Part shown: one piece after another, positions 52,058-61,200 of the stretch
Position numbering within the stretch: the stretch's first letter is position 1
How the letters are laid out: each line of letters starts with the position of its first letter
DNA from: a virus
Direction: 5' to 3' (one strand)
IMG/VR virus record: IMGVR_UViG_3300031963_008876
Coordinates: 62,001 to 126,000 of that record
Length of the DNA stretch: 64,000 bases
The notes under the pieces: generated by a model
What the model was told of the DNA's origin: nothing
What the model saw: the letters and a program-made list of their open reading frames with translations, nothing else
The model's database searches: none
Translations under genes and position numbers: made by a program

Positions 52058-53519
52058 TGCAGGCTTTCATGACGCTGCCTTGACCTTGTTAGACCAGCAC
52101 GGCAAGATTGTGTTTGCCGGCCATTCAGAACGTTACAGCAAGCAAAAAAATGATGCTGATATTTCATCAGCCATGCTTGACGAAATTGACATGAGTCAGG
52201 TAGGTACCATTGCGTACTACGAACGTCCGTGGATGAAACAACTGCGTCAATGGTATGCAGGACAGGGTATTGAGTGGAACAAAGTAACCACAAGACAAAT
52301 ACTAGAGCAACAGCTTGGCGCTGACCAAGTCAATGGCAAACGCATTAAAAACTACAATCATCATTTGTGTCATGCTGCTGCTGGTTTTCAAACAAGCCCT
52401 TATCCCATAGCCACAGTGGTTGTGATAGATGCTGTGGGCGAATGGGACACAGTGTCAATCTGGGGAGCAATGTATGATAAAAATCTTAAAGCAACGTATA
52501 CTCGACTTTGGTCGCAGAGTTATCCACATTCAATTGGATTATTCTACAGTGCTATTACTAAGCGCATTGGCCTACACCCACTAGACGAAGAATACATCAC
52601 CATGGGCATGGCCGGATGGGGAACACCTCGATGGACCGAAGTCATGCGTGATGTACTCGTGGACAATCCAGAACAACTGCGGTTTAGATCAAACTTACAC
52701 ACAGGACTTGATTCAAGTTTTTTAGATTGTGCAACCAATGAAGATATTGCTGCTTCGGCACAACAACTCACAGAGTATCTAATACACCAAGTTATGACCA
52801 AGGCCAAAAACTTTGGGTGGAGTGACAACTTGGTTTACATGGGCGGAGTGGCGCTAAACTGTTTGGCCAATAGGAGGTTAGGTGAATACTTTGATAACAT
52901 ATGGATTATGCCTTGTCCTGGTGATGCTGGCAGTAGCCTGGGCGCCGCCGCTCTTGCACACGGCGGTTGTGTTCAGTGGACTAGTGCTAGTCTTGGCCAT
53001 AATATACCTGGTGATTACCCTGTTTACAATGCCATGGCTGCTCTTCTCACTGATCGTATTGTGGGTGTGGCATCGGGCCGAGCAGAATTCGGACCCAGAG
53101 CCCTAGGCAATAGATCATTGCTAGCAGACCCCCGTGGCGCTGACATAAAAGACCAAGTGAATTCGATCAAACGCAGACAAAAATTTAGACCTTTTGCCCC
53201 AGTTATTCTGGAGGAGTTGGCTGACGATTACTTTGATATGCCTCGTTGCTGGAGTGACAGTAGGTATATGCAAATTGTCGCTCGTTGCCGGCATCCTGAC
53301 TTATTTCCCGCTGTTATTCATGTTGACGGCACTAGTCGTGTACAGACTGTGCCCCGCGACGGATCAGGCATAAGAAAGCTGTTGGAAGCATGGTACGCCG
53401 AGACAGGTTGCCCTATGTTGCTTAATACAAGTTTAAACATACGTGGGGAGCCAATGGTAAACGACAGAGCAGACGCAGACCGATTTGAAACACTGTATGG
53501 TGTAAAGGTATGTTCATGA
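52029..53519 (+). CDS. Carbamoyltransferase, NodU/CmcH family
   Basis: 496 residues. These enzymes make carbamoyl-adenylate from carbamoyl phosphate and ATP, then transfer carbamoyl to a hydroxyl of a sugar or natural product. The N-terminal Kae1-like domain starts ILGISAGFHDAALTLL; metal-binding histidines lie in NYNHHLCHAAAGF (H111, H112, H115); VVVIDAVGEW and YMGGVALNCLANR follow; the C-terminal domain has EFGPRALGNRSLLADPR and MLLNTSLNIRGEPMVND. The protein ends RFETLYGVKVCS and that 3' end recurs, diverged, at 54252-54347. Homologues are known in cyanophages. It overlaps both neighbours. Confidence 0.9.
   Translation: MKSQNILGISAGFHDAALTLLDQHGKIVFAGHSERYSKQKNDADISSAMLDEIDMSQVGTIAYYERPWMKQLRQWYAGQGIEWNKVTTRQILEQQLGADQVNGKRIKNYNHHLCHAAAGFQTSPYPIATVVVIDAVGEWDTVSIWGAMYDKNLKATYTRLWSQSYPHSIGLFYSAITKRIGLHPLDEEYITMGMAGWGTPRWTEVMRDVLVDNPEQLRFRSNLHTGLDSSFLDCATNEDIAASAQQLTEYLIHQVMTKAKNFGWSDNLVYMGGVALNCLANRRLGEYFDNIWIMPCPGDAGSSLGAAALAHGGCVQWTSASLGHNIPGDYPVYNAMAALLTDRIVGVASGRAEFGPRALGNRSLLADPRGADIKDQVNSIKRRQKFRPFAPVILEELADDYFDMPRCWSDSRYMQIVARCRHPDLFPAVIHVDGTSRVQTVPRDGSGIRKLLEAWYAETGCPMLLNTSLNIRGEPMVNDRADADRFETLYGVKVCS
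52882..53106 (+). CDS. Possible overprinted 74-residue membrane protein (low confidence)
   Basis: In another frame inside the carbamoyltransferase gene, a GTG at 52882 preceded by a perfect AGGAGG (52872-52877, 4-nt spacing) opens a 74-codon frame. It encodes two or three hydrophobic stretches (LCLVLVMLAVAW; GLVLVLAIIYLVITLF; WLLFSLIVLWVW) and a polar tail HRAEQNSDPEP, a holin-like plan. Against it: out-of-frame readings elsewhere in this window are also hydrophobic (3731-3925; 42004-42288), and GGAGG may be chance. The ribosome site is what sets it apart. Confidence 0.2.
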   Translation: MNTLITYGLCLVLVMLAVAWAPPLLHTAVVFSGLVLVLAIIYLVITLFTMPWLLFSLIVLWVWHRAEQNSDPEP

Positions 53520-54202
53520 TTATAATTATGGGCGATAGTTGGGGCGTGGGAGAATGGGGATCGGATAAAGATCGCAGTTGTTGTTTAACGGGTCCGGGAA
53601 TAGGTCAATTGTTTTCTTTGCATGGCAAAGTAATAAATTTTAGTCAGGGCGGTGCTAATAATTTTGAACAACAACAGGAGTTTGAACGGTTGTTGGCAAA
53701 ATTCAAACCAGATGACAATGATCAATTTTATTGGATAGTTACAGATCCTTTAAGAAATGTTGTACCTAGCACGTTACTAGAAACTGCTTCAAGTATTGAA
53801 TCTGCCGCACAAGAACTGTTAAATTTGTTTTTTAAAAATATTAATTTCATTGCAACTAGTCGCAATATAACCATTAGGTTAATTGGAGGGCTCTGTGATC
53901 TTGAACCTATATCTTACAGCCATTTAAAAGTGGTTGTTCCAAGTTGGTGCAAAATGCTTAATGCAACTCATACATCATCAATTTTTGTAGATGACACAAT
54001 TAAAGAGCTTGCACCATATATTGCAGCGCATAGGCCTGATTTAAAACATGAATGGACAGAAATAGCCAAAACTGCATTGGACAAAAGAAAAAGTGTTAAG
54101 TACTTAGAATCTTGTGGGCTAATAGTGGCAGACCATCCTTCAAGACAAGCGCACAGATTACTAAGAGATTATTTGTCACCGGGCAACGAAAATGTTTTTT
54201 AA
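53516..54202 (+). CDS. SGNH-hydrolase-like protein 3 (inserted gene)
   Basis: About 228 residues from the ATG at the ATGA junction (an ATG two codons earlier is also possible). Block I IIIMGDSWGVGEW, block II NFSQGGANNF, and a C-terminal DHPSRQAHRLLRDYL for the Asp/His. The core is diverged from the other two SGNH genes. The gene is flanked on the left by the true 3' end of the carbamoyltransferase and on the right by a second, diverged copy of that 3' end, so it looks like an insertion or replacement. It is visibly more AT-rich than the flanks. Confidence 0.6.
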   Translation: MIIIMGDSWGVGEWGSDKDRSCCLTGPGIGQLFSLHGKVINFSQGGANNFEQQQEFERLLAKFKPDDNDQFYWIVTDPLRNVVPSTLLETASSIESAAQELLNLFFKNINFIATSRNITIRLIGGLCDLEPISYSHLKVVVPSWCKMLNATHTSSIFVDDTIKELAPYIAAHRPDLKHEWTEIAKTALDKRKSVKYLESCGLIVADHPSRQAHRLLRDYLSPGNENVF

Positions 54203-54251
54203 AAACATTGGTGTTAATATAATGCTAATTCAATCAGTTGATTCTTGTGGG

Positions 54252-54347
54252 AGTTTGACCTTGCACATACGTGGTGAGCCCATGGTCAACGATAGAGCAG
54301 ATGCAGATAGATTTGAACGTGAGTATGGTGTCAAGGTCTGTTCATGA
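54252..54347 (+). pseudogene. Remnant: second copy of carbamoyltransferase 3' end
   Basis: In frame from AGT at 54252 to TGA at 54345-54347 the translation is SLTLHIRGEPMVNDRADADR then FEREYGVKVCS, nearly the same as the last ~30 residues of the gene ending at 53519 (SLNIRGEPMVND...). The DNA has diverged mostly at third positions. The stop overlaps the following ATG (54344) exactly as an intact carbamoyltransferase would. The remaining gap sequence (54203-54251) holds an A/T palindrome at 54192-54208 and an isolated TATAAT (54218-54223) without a -35. Confidence 0.85.
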
Positions 54348-54889
54348 ATGTGCATGCAATTCATTTGCCCAATCAGGCTCGATGTTTTTTAATTGACAGC
54401 TTTTTCCCACAAAGTCATCTAGCCAGCATACATGAAATATGTGAGGCTTTCAGCAAAGAGTCTGTGGCCTGGCAGCATCCTGAGTGGACCACGTATCGTT
54501 ACATATATCAAAACTGCTCACCTGAATGGCAGTCAGTTGTGGACTATCTAAAAGTTCCCAACCCAGAACTCACTCAAGCACTGGGCTATGCTGTGACATG
54601 TGATGAAGTGTTGTTATGGGCAGAGTTTCAAGGCATTGGAATATTGCAACCGCATGTTGAAATACCCGGCGGTAAAAATCTCAGTCAGTTGTATATTACC
54701 AAACAGCCAGTGCCCAATAACGGCACTACCATCTATACCGATCAAAAAGAAATATTATGCTTGTTGCCGTATCGTGACAACTTTGGATGGTTCTTTGATG
54801 ACAGTGGTCGAGTCATGCATGGGCGTGACAATGACGTACCACCAGACATCATACGTTTTACCATGATGATGCACTGGTCTAAAGTGTAA
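54344..54889 (+). CDS. Possible 2-oxoglutarate/Fe(II) oxygenase-like protein
   Basis: 181 residues. A cupin-type metal triad may be H104-x-E106 (ILQPHVEIPG) and H159 (RVMHGRD), with an arginine at R171 (PDIIRFTMMMHW) to hold 2-oxoglutarate, and the surrounding strands LYITKQPV, GTTIYTD and LLPYRDNFGWFFDD. Most such enzymes use H-x-D rather than H-x-E, so the call is tentative. The N-terminus (ARCFLIDSFFPQSHLASIHE) resembles the entry helix of prolyl-hydroxylase-like phage proteins. The ATG is in the stop of the carbamoyltransferase remnant. It abuts the convergent amidinotransferase with no gap and no terminator. Confidence 0.5.
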   Translation: MNVHAIHLPNQARCFLIDSFFPQSHLASIHEICEAFSKESVAWQHPEWTTYRYIYQNCSPEWQSVVDYLKVPNPELTQALGYAVTCDEVLLWAEFQGIGILQPHVEIPGGKNLSQLYITKQPVPNNGTTIYTDQKEILCLLPYRDNFGWFFDDSGRVMHGRDNDVPPDIIRFTMMMHWSKV

Positions 54890-55918
54890 TTACAGATAAG
54901 TTTCTAAACCGCCACGACGGCGGATATCCTGTGTGCAACAAGATATACCGCCGTCCCAGAAGTAGCTGTGACGCAACTCACATATAATGGGTTCAATCCC
55001 ATGCTTCCTACAGTAATCAAAAACTTCTTTGTTGTACGCACTAAAGATCACGTGCGATTCATCTAACACAAGACAGTTGACATCAAACACAGTTTCGGCC
55101 ACAAAGCCAGTCCATTTGGTCAGATAAGTGTTCACAAAGTCTGTGAACTCAGGTGTGGGTGTTTGGCCTTGCACATACCATGCGCCAGGTGATTGTTCGT
55201 ACTTGAACTTGCCCACTTCCATAGCGGCCCAGATTGAACTGTCCCAGATCTTACATACGTCCCAGCCAGGAAAGTCTTTGGCTAGATCCAAGTTAACATC
55301 GTGCTTGCTGGACAGTAACACACCGGGTTTGAGAATAGCAAACACAGCATCACCGTGTCCATCTGTAACAGCTTCGTGTATGCGATACTCTGGACCTAGG
55401 CAATTGTCCACAATCCAACGAGTTTGATCAGGACGCAAAAAGTCTGAGTTGTCAAAGAACACATCACGCCCCACACGCACAATACAACTTGCACTTGCAC
55501 CATTTAGTATGCAATCTGGATCCCAGGCGCTTTTGTGTGGGTTAATGACTGCATCTCCGTAGCCTCGGCAAACGTTATCCAGTTCAGGCATGGCCAACAC
55601 ACGCAACAATTTGCCGCCCAAGGTGATTTGCCAGTCGCGTGGTGTGAGTGGCGGCAGCGGAGCACCTCCTCCTTCAGTTTGGAACCATACAAATTGATCT
55701 TTTGCAGGTAGATCTGGACGACGAACTTGAGCTCCAAACTGCTCAATGGTCTTGGACAAGTTAGCAAGATCTTCTTCAGTTTCATGGAGAATCTGTTGCA
55801 GTTGATTGCGCACTTGTGGATTGTCTATGAAATCAAAGTAGTCAGGCGAGTAAGCACGACCCACAATTACTTCTTCAAGTGGTTGCCAGCTGGTGTAGGA
55901 GTTAACGATATTGCTCAT
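54890..55918 (-). CDS. Glycine amidinotransferase-like enzyme (GATM family)
   Basis: Transfers an amidino (guanidino) group, normally from arginine, to an amine. 342 residues from the ATG (a TTG four codons earlier is less likely). Signature elements: FAETVFDVNCLVLDESHVIF-type beta-propeller strands, D-G-H-G-D (DGHGDAVF) for the catalytic His/Asp, and the catalytic cysteine in WDGGISCCTQDIRRRG near the end, matching GG-x-x-x-C-x-T-x-D-x-R-R of mammalian and bacterial amidinotransferases. The family has been reported in marine cyanophages and pelagiphages. It overlaps the preceding TEK-family gene by 17 nt. Confidence 0.88.
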   Translation of the reverse strand: MSNIVNSYTSWQPLEEVIVGRAYSPDYFDFIDNPQVRNQLQQILHETEEDLANLSKTIEQFGAQVRRPDLPAKDQFVWFQTEGGGAPLPPLTPRDWQITLGGKLLRVLAMPELDNVCRGYGDAVINPHKSAWDPDCILNGASASCIVRVGRDVFFDNSDFLRPDQTRWIVDNCLGPEYRIHEAVTDGHGDAVFAILKPGVLLSSKHDVNLDLAKDFPGWDVCKIWDSSIWAAMEVGKFKYEQSPGAWYVQGQTPTPEFTDFVNTYLTKWTGFVAETVFDVNCLVLDESHVIFSAYNKEVFDYCRKHGIEPIICELRHSYFWDGGISCCTQDIRRRGGLETYL

Positions 55919-57092
55919 GTATTTTCTCAATCAAGCTATTTAAACGCTTGCTCTTGTTGGCAACAAATAATTGCTGGTTGTGTTCTATGTCTGCTCTGGC
56001 AGCTTCGAACAACTGCGGTAACCTGGGTTGAGCGGCTGCTATGCTGTCACGCAAGCTCTCCCAACGCTGTGTGTGGTTTGCAATTTTATCGTAACTGTTA
56101 TCCAGTATGCCATCAAACACACGATAGCCCAGATCACGCAACACTTGCAAACTACCAGCACCACCGCCCACAAAAAACAACTGCCCGTGTTTGATAGGTT
56201 TGAATGTTTTTTCTGTAACAAATGCACCATTTGACTGATCCACATCAAATTGACTTTCCAACACTATGTTACAGTATGCGTTTGCAAAATATTTTGGTTC
56301 CATTACAGAATGATTGTTGCGATCGCTATCACTTAGTTCATCGCTGATGTAAGGTGCCTGATCCAGGAACCGTTTGCGATCATAACGCAGCTGACTGATC
56401 ATATCTACTTCTATTGGGCAGTCGGTATCTTCACCGTAAGGTTCTTCACAATAACTCCAATAACTGTTGCTCAGTATACCAGAGCGATGCAGGTCTGCCA
56501 TGGCAGTGGCCCGCCACCATTTGTGCAGTCTGCTCAAACAAGTAAAATCTCGTTCTCGTGGCAAGTTGTGAATTTCTAAAGGCGCACTGTTGATGTTGCG
56601 CTGATAATACCACAGTTCAAAGTCGTGAAATGTAACAAAGCCGGGCAACTGGTCTGCGGATGTATTACTGCTGACAAATATATAACAGTCTGGTGGCAAC
56701 AGGTGTTGTTCGGCTAATGCGTCCAGTCTGTTTTTGATTCGTCTAGGACTGTCACCTTCGTGGTACATGAACAACACACGTAACTCACTGCGGTGCAGTT
56801 TTTTTCTTACAGCAACTGTCATTAATTCAAAGTAGTCAATGTCAAAGTCAAAGAATCCCAAGCAAACAGGATAGTATGTGTTGGCTGGCAAGCTGTGGTC
56901 GATGTTGTGAACTGTTAAATCAATACCATGTTGACCACAGTATTCTTGTATTCGCACAGGAGTAGTGTATGGCCAGTGCTCGCCAAACTGTCTCCAGCCG
57001 GGAGTGTAAGGTCTAGCTTCGTGCCGTGCCAGGGCAGGATATATTTTACCTTTGATGGTTTGATCAGCAACAAGATTAAGTTTGTAATTCAT
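55902..57092 (-). CDS. TEK-family glycosyltransferase-like protein 4
   Basis: 396 residues. Family block: NGAFVTEKTFKPIKHGQLFF, then GSLQVLRDLGYRVFDGILDN and SYDKIANHTQRW. Earlier, ELRVLFMYHEGDSP and RDFTCLSRLHKWWRATAMAD match the R-x-x-x-L ... K-x-x-R core of the others, and CEEPYGEDTDCPIEVD may be an acidic site. The N-terminus (MNYKLNLVADQTIKGKIYPA) has no signal peptide. It overlaps protein 5 by 17 nt and the amidinotransferase by 17 nt, so all three are probably one transcript. Confidence 0.6.
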   Translation of the reverse strand: MNYKLNLVADQTIKGKIYPALARHEARPYTPGWRQFGEHWPYTTPVRIQEYCGQHGIDLTVHNIDHSLPANTYYPVCLGFFDFDIDYFELMTVAVRKKLHRSELRVLFMYHEGDSPRRIKNRLDALAEQHLLPPDCYIFVSSNTSADQLPGFVTFHDFELWYYQRNINSAPLEIHNLPRERDFTCLSRLHKWWRATAMADLHRSGILSNSYWSYCEEPYGEDTDCPIEVDMISQLRYDRKRFLDQAPYISDELSDSDRNNHSVMEPKYFANAYCNIVLESQFDVDQSNGAFVTEKTFKPIKHGQLFFVGGGAGSLQVLRDLGYRVFDGILDNSYDKIANHTQRWESLRDSIAAAQPRLPQLFEAARADIEHNQQLFVANKSKRLNSLIEKIHEQYR

Positions 57093-58272
57093 ACAACATG
57101 TTTTGTAGTTCAGGCCAAAGTATGCTAGTCAATCCGCCTTGGTAAAAATGATGAAAGTTGTGTTCTACTAAGGGCACACATGCACGATGAATTTGCTCAC
57201 GTTCTTTCAACGACAAACTGTCAAGGTCCTTGAGTAATTTTACTACCTTTTCCACACGCAGTTGATCATCGGTTTCTTGGTCGTAACTTTCGTCAAACAC
57301 AGAATCAAATGTTTTGAAACCATAACTGCGCATGTATTCCAAACTGCCAGCAGGCGCCATCAACACAAACGGCATTTCTAATGCAATGGCCTTGAATGTT
57401 TTTTCAGTAATGTGCAATCGACGTCCAAAATAAACTGTTTCAGTTGGCACATACACAAGAGAATCCTGCGCTTCTGTAAAATTGGTAAGCCAACAGCTGG
57501 CCATCTGTTGAGTTTCTTCGCCAGCAAACAGTCTAGGCAATTCAGCAGTTCGAAACACTTGCTCAATGTCTGGATATATGTTATTATACTTCTTAGCAAT
57601 GTCAACAATGTCAACATTTTCATACACACAGACTCGTGGAGCTGAAATGTGATTGTGTTCCAATTGCTGTTTGAACACATGATACAAAAACAACACTCGA
57701 TGATCACGTTTGCCAGCAACAATCCGATTGGGACTCATGAACGTTTTGGTAGGAGCACGATCACGTGCTCTAGGAATCAAAAAAGACTTATCGTATCCAC
57801 GAAACCAATCTTGACAGGCCCATCCATGATAAAAATAGTAATGACTTTTCCAGCCATATATATCACACAACTGTTCAACTTGTTCTCCATGCTCGCTAAC
57901 AATAACATGTCCTTGTGATGTTTTTATTTGTTTGTTTTTAATAATGTTTGCTAAATTTAGATCAGTATAATTTGCAATTAAAAAATCAGCCATGTTAATG
58001 TAGTTGCTGTCAGGATCGTTAAGTCTGTACACAACATCAGCCATGCGATCTAACACTTCGTTAAACAATCCTCCATGTGCATCTAAATGAACTGGTTCTT
58101 GATCATGAAAAAATATATAATCTTCTTCCTCGATGCCATCATACCCAAAATTCAACAATGCGTTGGGGCTGGTATCACCAGGTGGATCACAAAAGAACAT
58201 GCGTGTGCCAGGAACATTTTGCTTGATCCAAGGCCAAAATGTATTGTTGTAAATTTCGTCTATTCTAATCAT
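57076..58272 (-). CDS. TEK-family glycosyltransferase-like protein 5
   Basis: 398 residues. Family block: RRLHITEKTFKAIALEMPFV, then GSLEYMRSYGFKTFDSVFDE and SYDQETDDQLR. Preceding elements EEEDYIFFHDQEP, VIVSEHGEQVEQL and RDHRVLFLYHVFKQQLEH fit a two-Rossmann (GT-B) fold with HDQEP in the acceptor half; this is inference. Its ATG is complementary to a CATG that also contains the start of the divergent repeat protein, so the two genes share two bases at their starts. Confidence 0.62.
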   Translation of the reverse strand: MIRIDEIYNNTFWPWIKQNVPGTRMFFCDPPGDTSPNALLNFGYDGIEEEDYIFFHDQEPVHLDAHGGLFNEVLDRMADVVYRLNDPDSNYINMADFLIANYTDLNLANIIKNKQIKTSQGHVIVSEHGEQVEQLCDIYGWKSHYYFYHGWACQDWFRGYDKSFLIPRARDRAPTKTFMSPNRIVAGKRDHRVLFLYHVFKQQLEHNHISAPRVCVYENVDIVDIAKKYNNIYPDIEQVFRTAELPRLFAGEETQQMASCWLTNFTEAQDSLVYVPTETVYFGRRLHITEKTFKAIALEMPFVLMAPAGSLEYMRSYGFKTFDSVFDESYDQETDDQLRVEKVVKLLKDLDSLSLKEREQIHRACVPLVEHNFHHFYQGGLTSILWPELQNMLYELQT

Positions 58273-61200
58273 GTTTGATGTTTTTTATTCGGGGAAAAAA
58301 CCCAATGTTGTGGTGGGAGTACAAGAAGCTGAATCGATTGATCATGCACGTCAGTTGAGTCGCACACGATATTTTTGGTGGATACACTACTTAGCAGATC
58401 TCGAGCACTGGGATTTTTCTTGGGAGCCTGTACCGTGGCAAAGTCACCAACGCCACGCCTGGGCCAACCAACATCAACCTGACGCTGGCATATATCTTGT
58501 GCCTGCAAACTGGGATGGGCAAGAAACCAATTATCACTCTGCTCCTGCAATACATCACGGGGTTGATGCAAACTACTGGCACATTCCCGGCTGGATTGAT
58601 GCTACCAGCATAGATCCACAATGGAGTCCAGACCCAATGGATCCACCTTATATCTACGAGTTTCCTGTGGAGTGGGGATGGGATAGAATTGGTGGGCCAC
58701 AGTATCGAGTTCCTGGTGCTAGTGAAATCAAATACGTCAACGCTTTTGTAACAAAAACTCAGCACAATCCATTGCCTTGGTTTCAGCATTGTGAGTTTAA
58801 CTGGACTGACGAAGCCTATCGTTGGCGCCCATGTCCCGAAGATCCTCCTTACATCTATGTGTTTGGTAATCAATGGTATCCAGCTGAAGTCATGCCTACT
58901 GTGGAATATCGAGTTCCTGGCGCCACAGAACGCAAATACATGGATCTGCGTGTGCAGTTACCAGAACGTCACACTAACCACTGGCACACTTTGCATGATT
59001 GCGAATGGGATTATTCATGGGTGCCAGACCCAGGAGATCCACCTTATATCTATGTTTTTGGCAATCAACATTGGCCTGCTGAAAAAATGCCCACAGTGGA
59101 ATATCATGTGCCAGGCGCTACCGAGCGCAAGTACATGCACATGACTGCAAGATTACTCAGTGACAAAACCAATTGGACCATACACGAATACATCAAACGA
59201 TGGGACTATTCATGGGTGCCGGATCCAGGAGACCCACCATACATCTACATATGGGGCAATCAACATTGGCCCGGCGAGATCATGCCCACCTTAACATATA
59301 CAATGCCTGGTGCAACAGATATCAAATACGTAGATGGACCACAACCTGAGTTGGGCAGTTGCATGGGCAATTGGGAATGGTGCGAAGATATCAACGACAG
59401 TGAGTGGGATTGGACGTGGGTACCCAACCCCAAGGACCCTCCCTATATCTATGTGTTTGGCAATCAATGGAATCCGCCAGAATTAAAAGCCAGTATCAAG
59501 TATCATGTAGATGGTGCTACAGAAGTCAAGTATATGGATCGACGCACCACAAGATTGCCGCAGCCTGATCTTTTTACTAATGTTCTTCCAGTGACGCAGT
59601 TTGATTACTCTTGGGAACCTGATCCCACAGATCCGCCAATGACCTATGTGTTTGGTAGTCAGTGGAATCCTGGTGTGCTAGAACCCGCTGTAACATACAG
59701 CACTGGAGGCACAGAAATCAAGTATGTAGACAACATAATTGCTCAAGTGGCACCAAACCCTGAGTCCTGGACACTGCTGGACGATGTGATAGAGTTTGAC
59801 TACAGTTGGAGACCAAATCCCACAGATCCCCCTTACATTTATGTGTTTGGTAATCAATGGCTAAGTGCAGAAGTCCGACCTGCACTAGAGTATCATGTGC
59901 CAGGTGCTACAGAACGCAAGTACATGGATCATCCACGGGCTCAACGTCGTGGCAACCCAGAGTTATTTGTGAAGTTACATCCTTGTGCGTTTGATTGGTC
60001 GTGGGAACCAGAACCAGGATCGCCTCCTTACAAGTATGTGTTTGGTAATCAATGGCACGCCGCAGAAATCATGCCCACAGTTGAATACAACATGCCAGGT
60101 GCTACTGAACTCAAGTATATGGACGAGCCAAAAGCTAAACTACCCGAAAACCCCAATCGACCTTGGTACAATGTAGTTGAGAGCGACATGGATTATTCAT
60201 GGGTACCGGATCCCGGAGATCCTCCATATATCTATGTGTTTGGCAATCAATGGCACTCAGCTGAAATCATGCCCACAGTAGAATATCGCATGCCCGGCGC
60301 TACAGAACGCAAGTACGTGGATATATCCGCACAATTGCTACCTGACTTGACACACTGGCACATACCTGATCATGTTGATGTCACGGACATGGACTTCTCT
60401 TGGGTACCTGATCCAGGTGAGCCGCCCTACATCTATCAGTTTGCCACACAGCACCAAAAAACAGGCGGCCCGCAATATCGGGTGCCATGTGCTAGTGAAG
60501 TCAAGTATGTGGATATGATGCGAGCCGAAGTCAAACGTGAGGCTGTGCCTATTTTTGAAATTGATCACATGGACGGCAATGCTGGTCAGATCCCTAACGT
60601 GGTCAAAAAGATTCGATATTTTGACAACTATAGAGACACTCTAATACGTCTGGCCAAGAGTCTAGTGGGCGAATACGAGCATGTGTGGGTGTGTAGCAGT
60701 ATATGCGATTACACTGACTTTGATTTTTCATGGCATCCAGAAACATGGCAAAGCACCATGCTCCATGTGTTCCCTAGCAACAAACAAAAGTTTGGGGACA
60801 CATTCTACATGCATGTGCCTACCTTTGCTGAACGAGCAGAAAAGAAACAGTTGTTAGAATGGTATTCGGTAAACTATGTGTCACGACGGGCAGTGCCACG
60901 CAGACCTATGCCTGTGATTGTGCATGATGGCGACAGTCAAGTTGATGCTGTAAAGTCACAAGACTTTGTGGGTCCATTGGCCATGTTTACCAATCATGAC
61001 TATGTGCCTAGCGACCTTGTTACAGTGCCCTTGTGGCGGCAAGAAACCAAGACTATTGTGCCTGTAAGTTCAGGCGCTGGCAGTGTAGTTGTGCCTAAAG
61101 TGGCTGTGCCCTTTATCAAGACACAGTTGTATGACTATCCGCACATAGACAAAACACAACGAATGTTGAAAGACAAGCCATTAGACATTGTGTTTATCAG

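Noticed and set aside
54192-54208. A/T palindrome at the end of the SGNH gene as a terminator
   Set aside because: Arms are only A/T with a one-base centre, there is no GC stem or U-run after it; such a hairpin would be unstable.
54889-54890. Terminator between the convergent genes at 54889/54890
   Set aside because: The coding regions abut with no intervening base, and no stem-loop with a U-run was seen in either 3' end.
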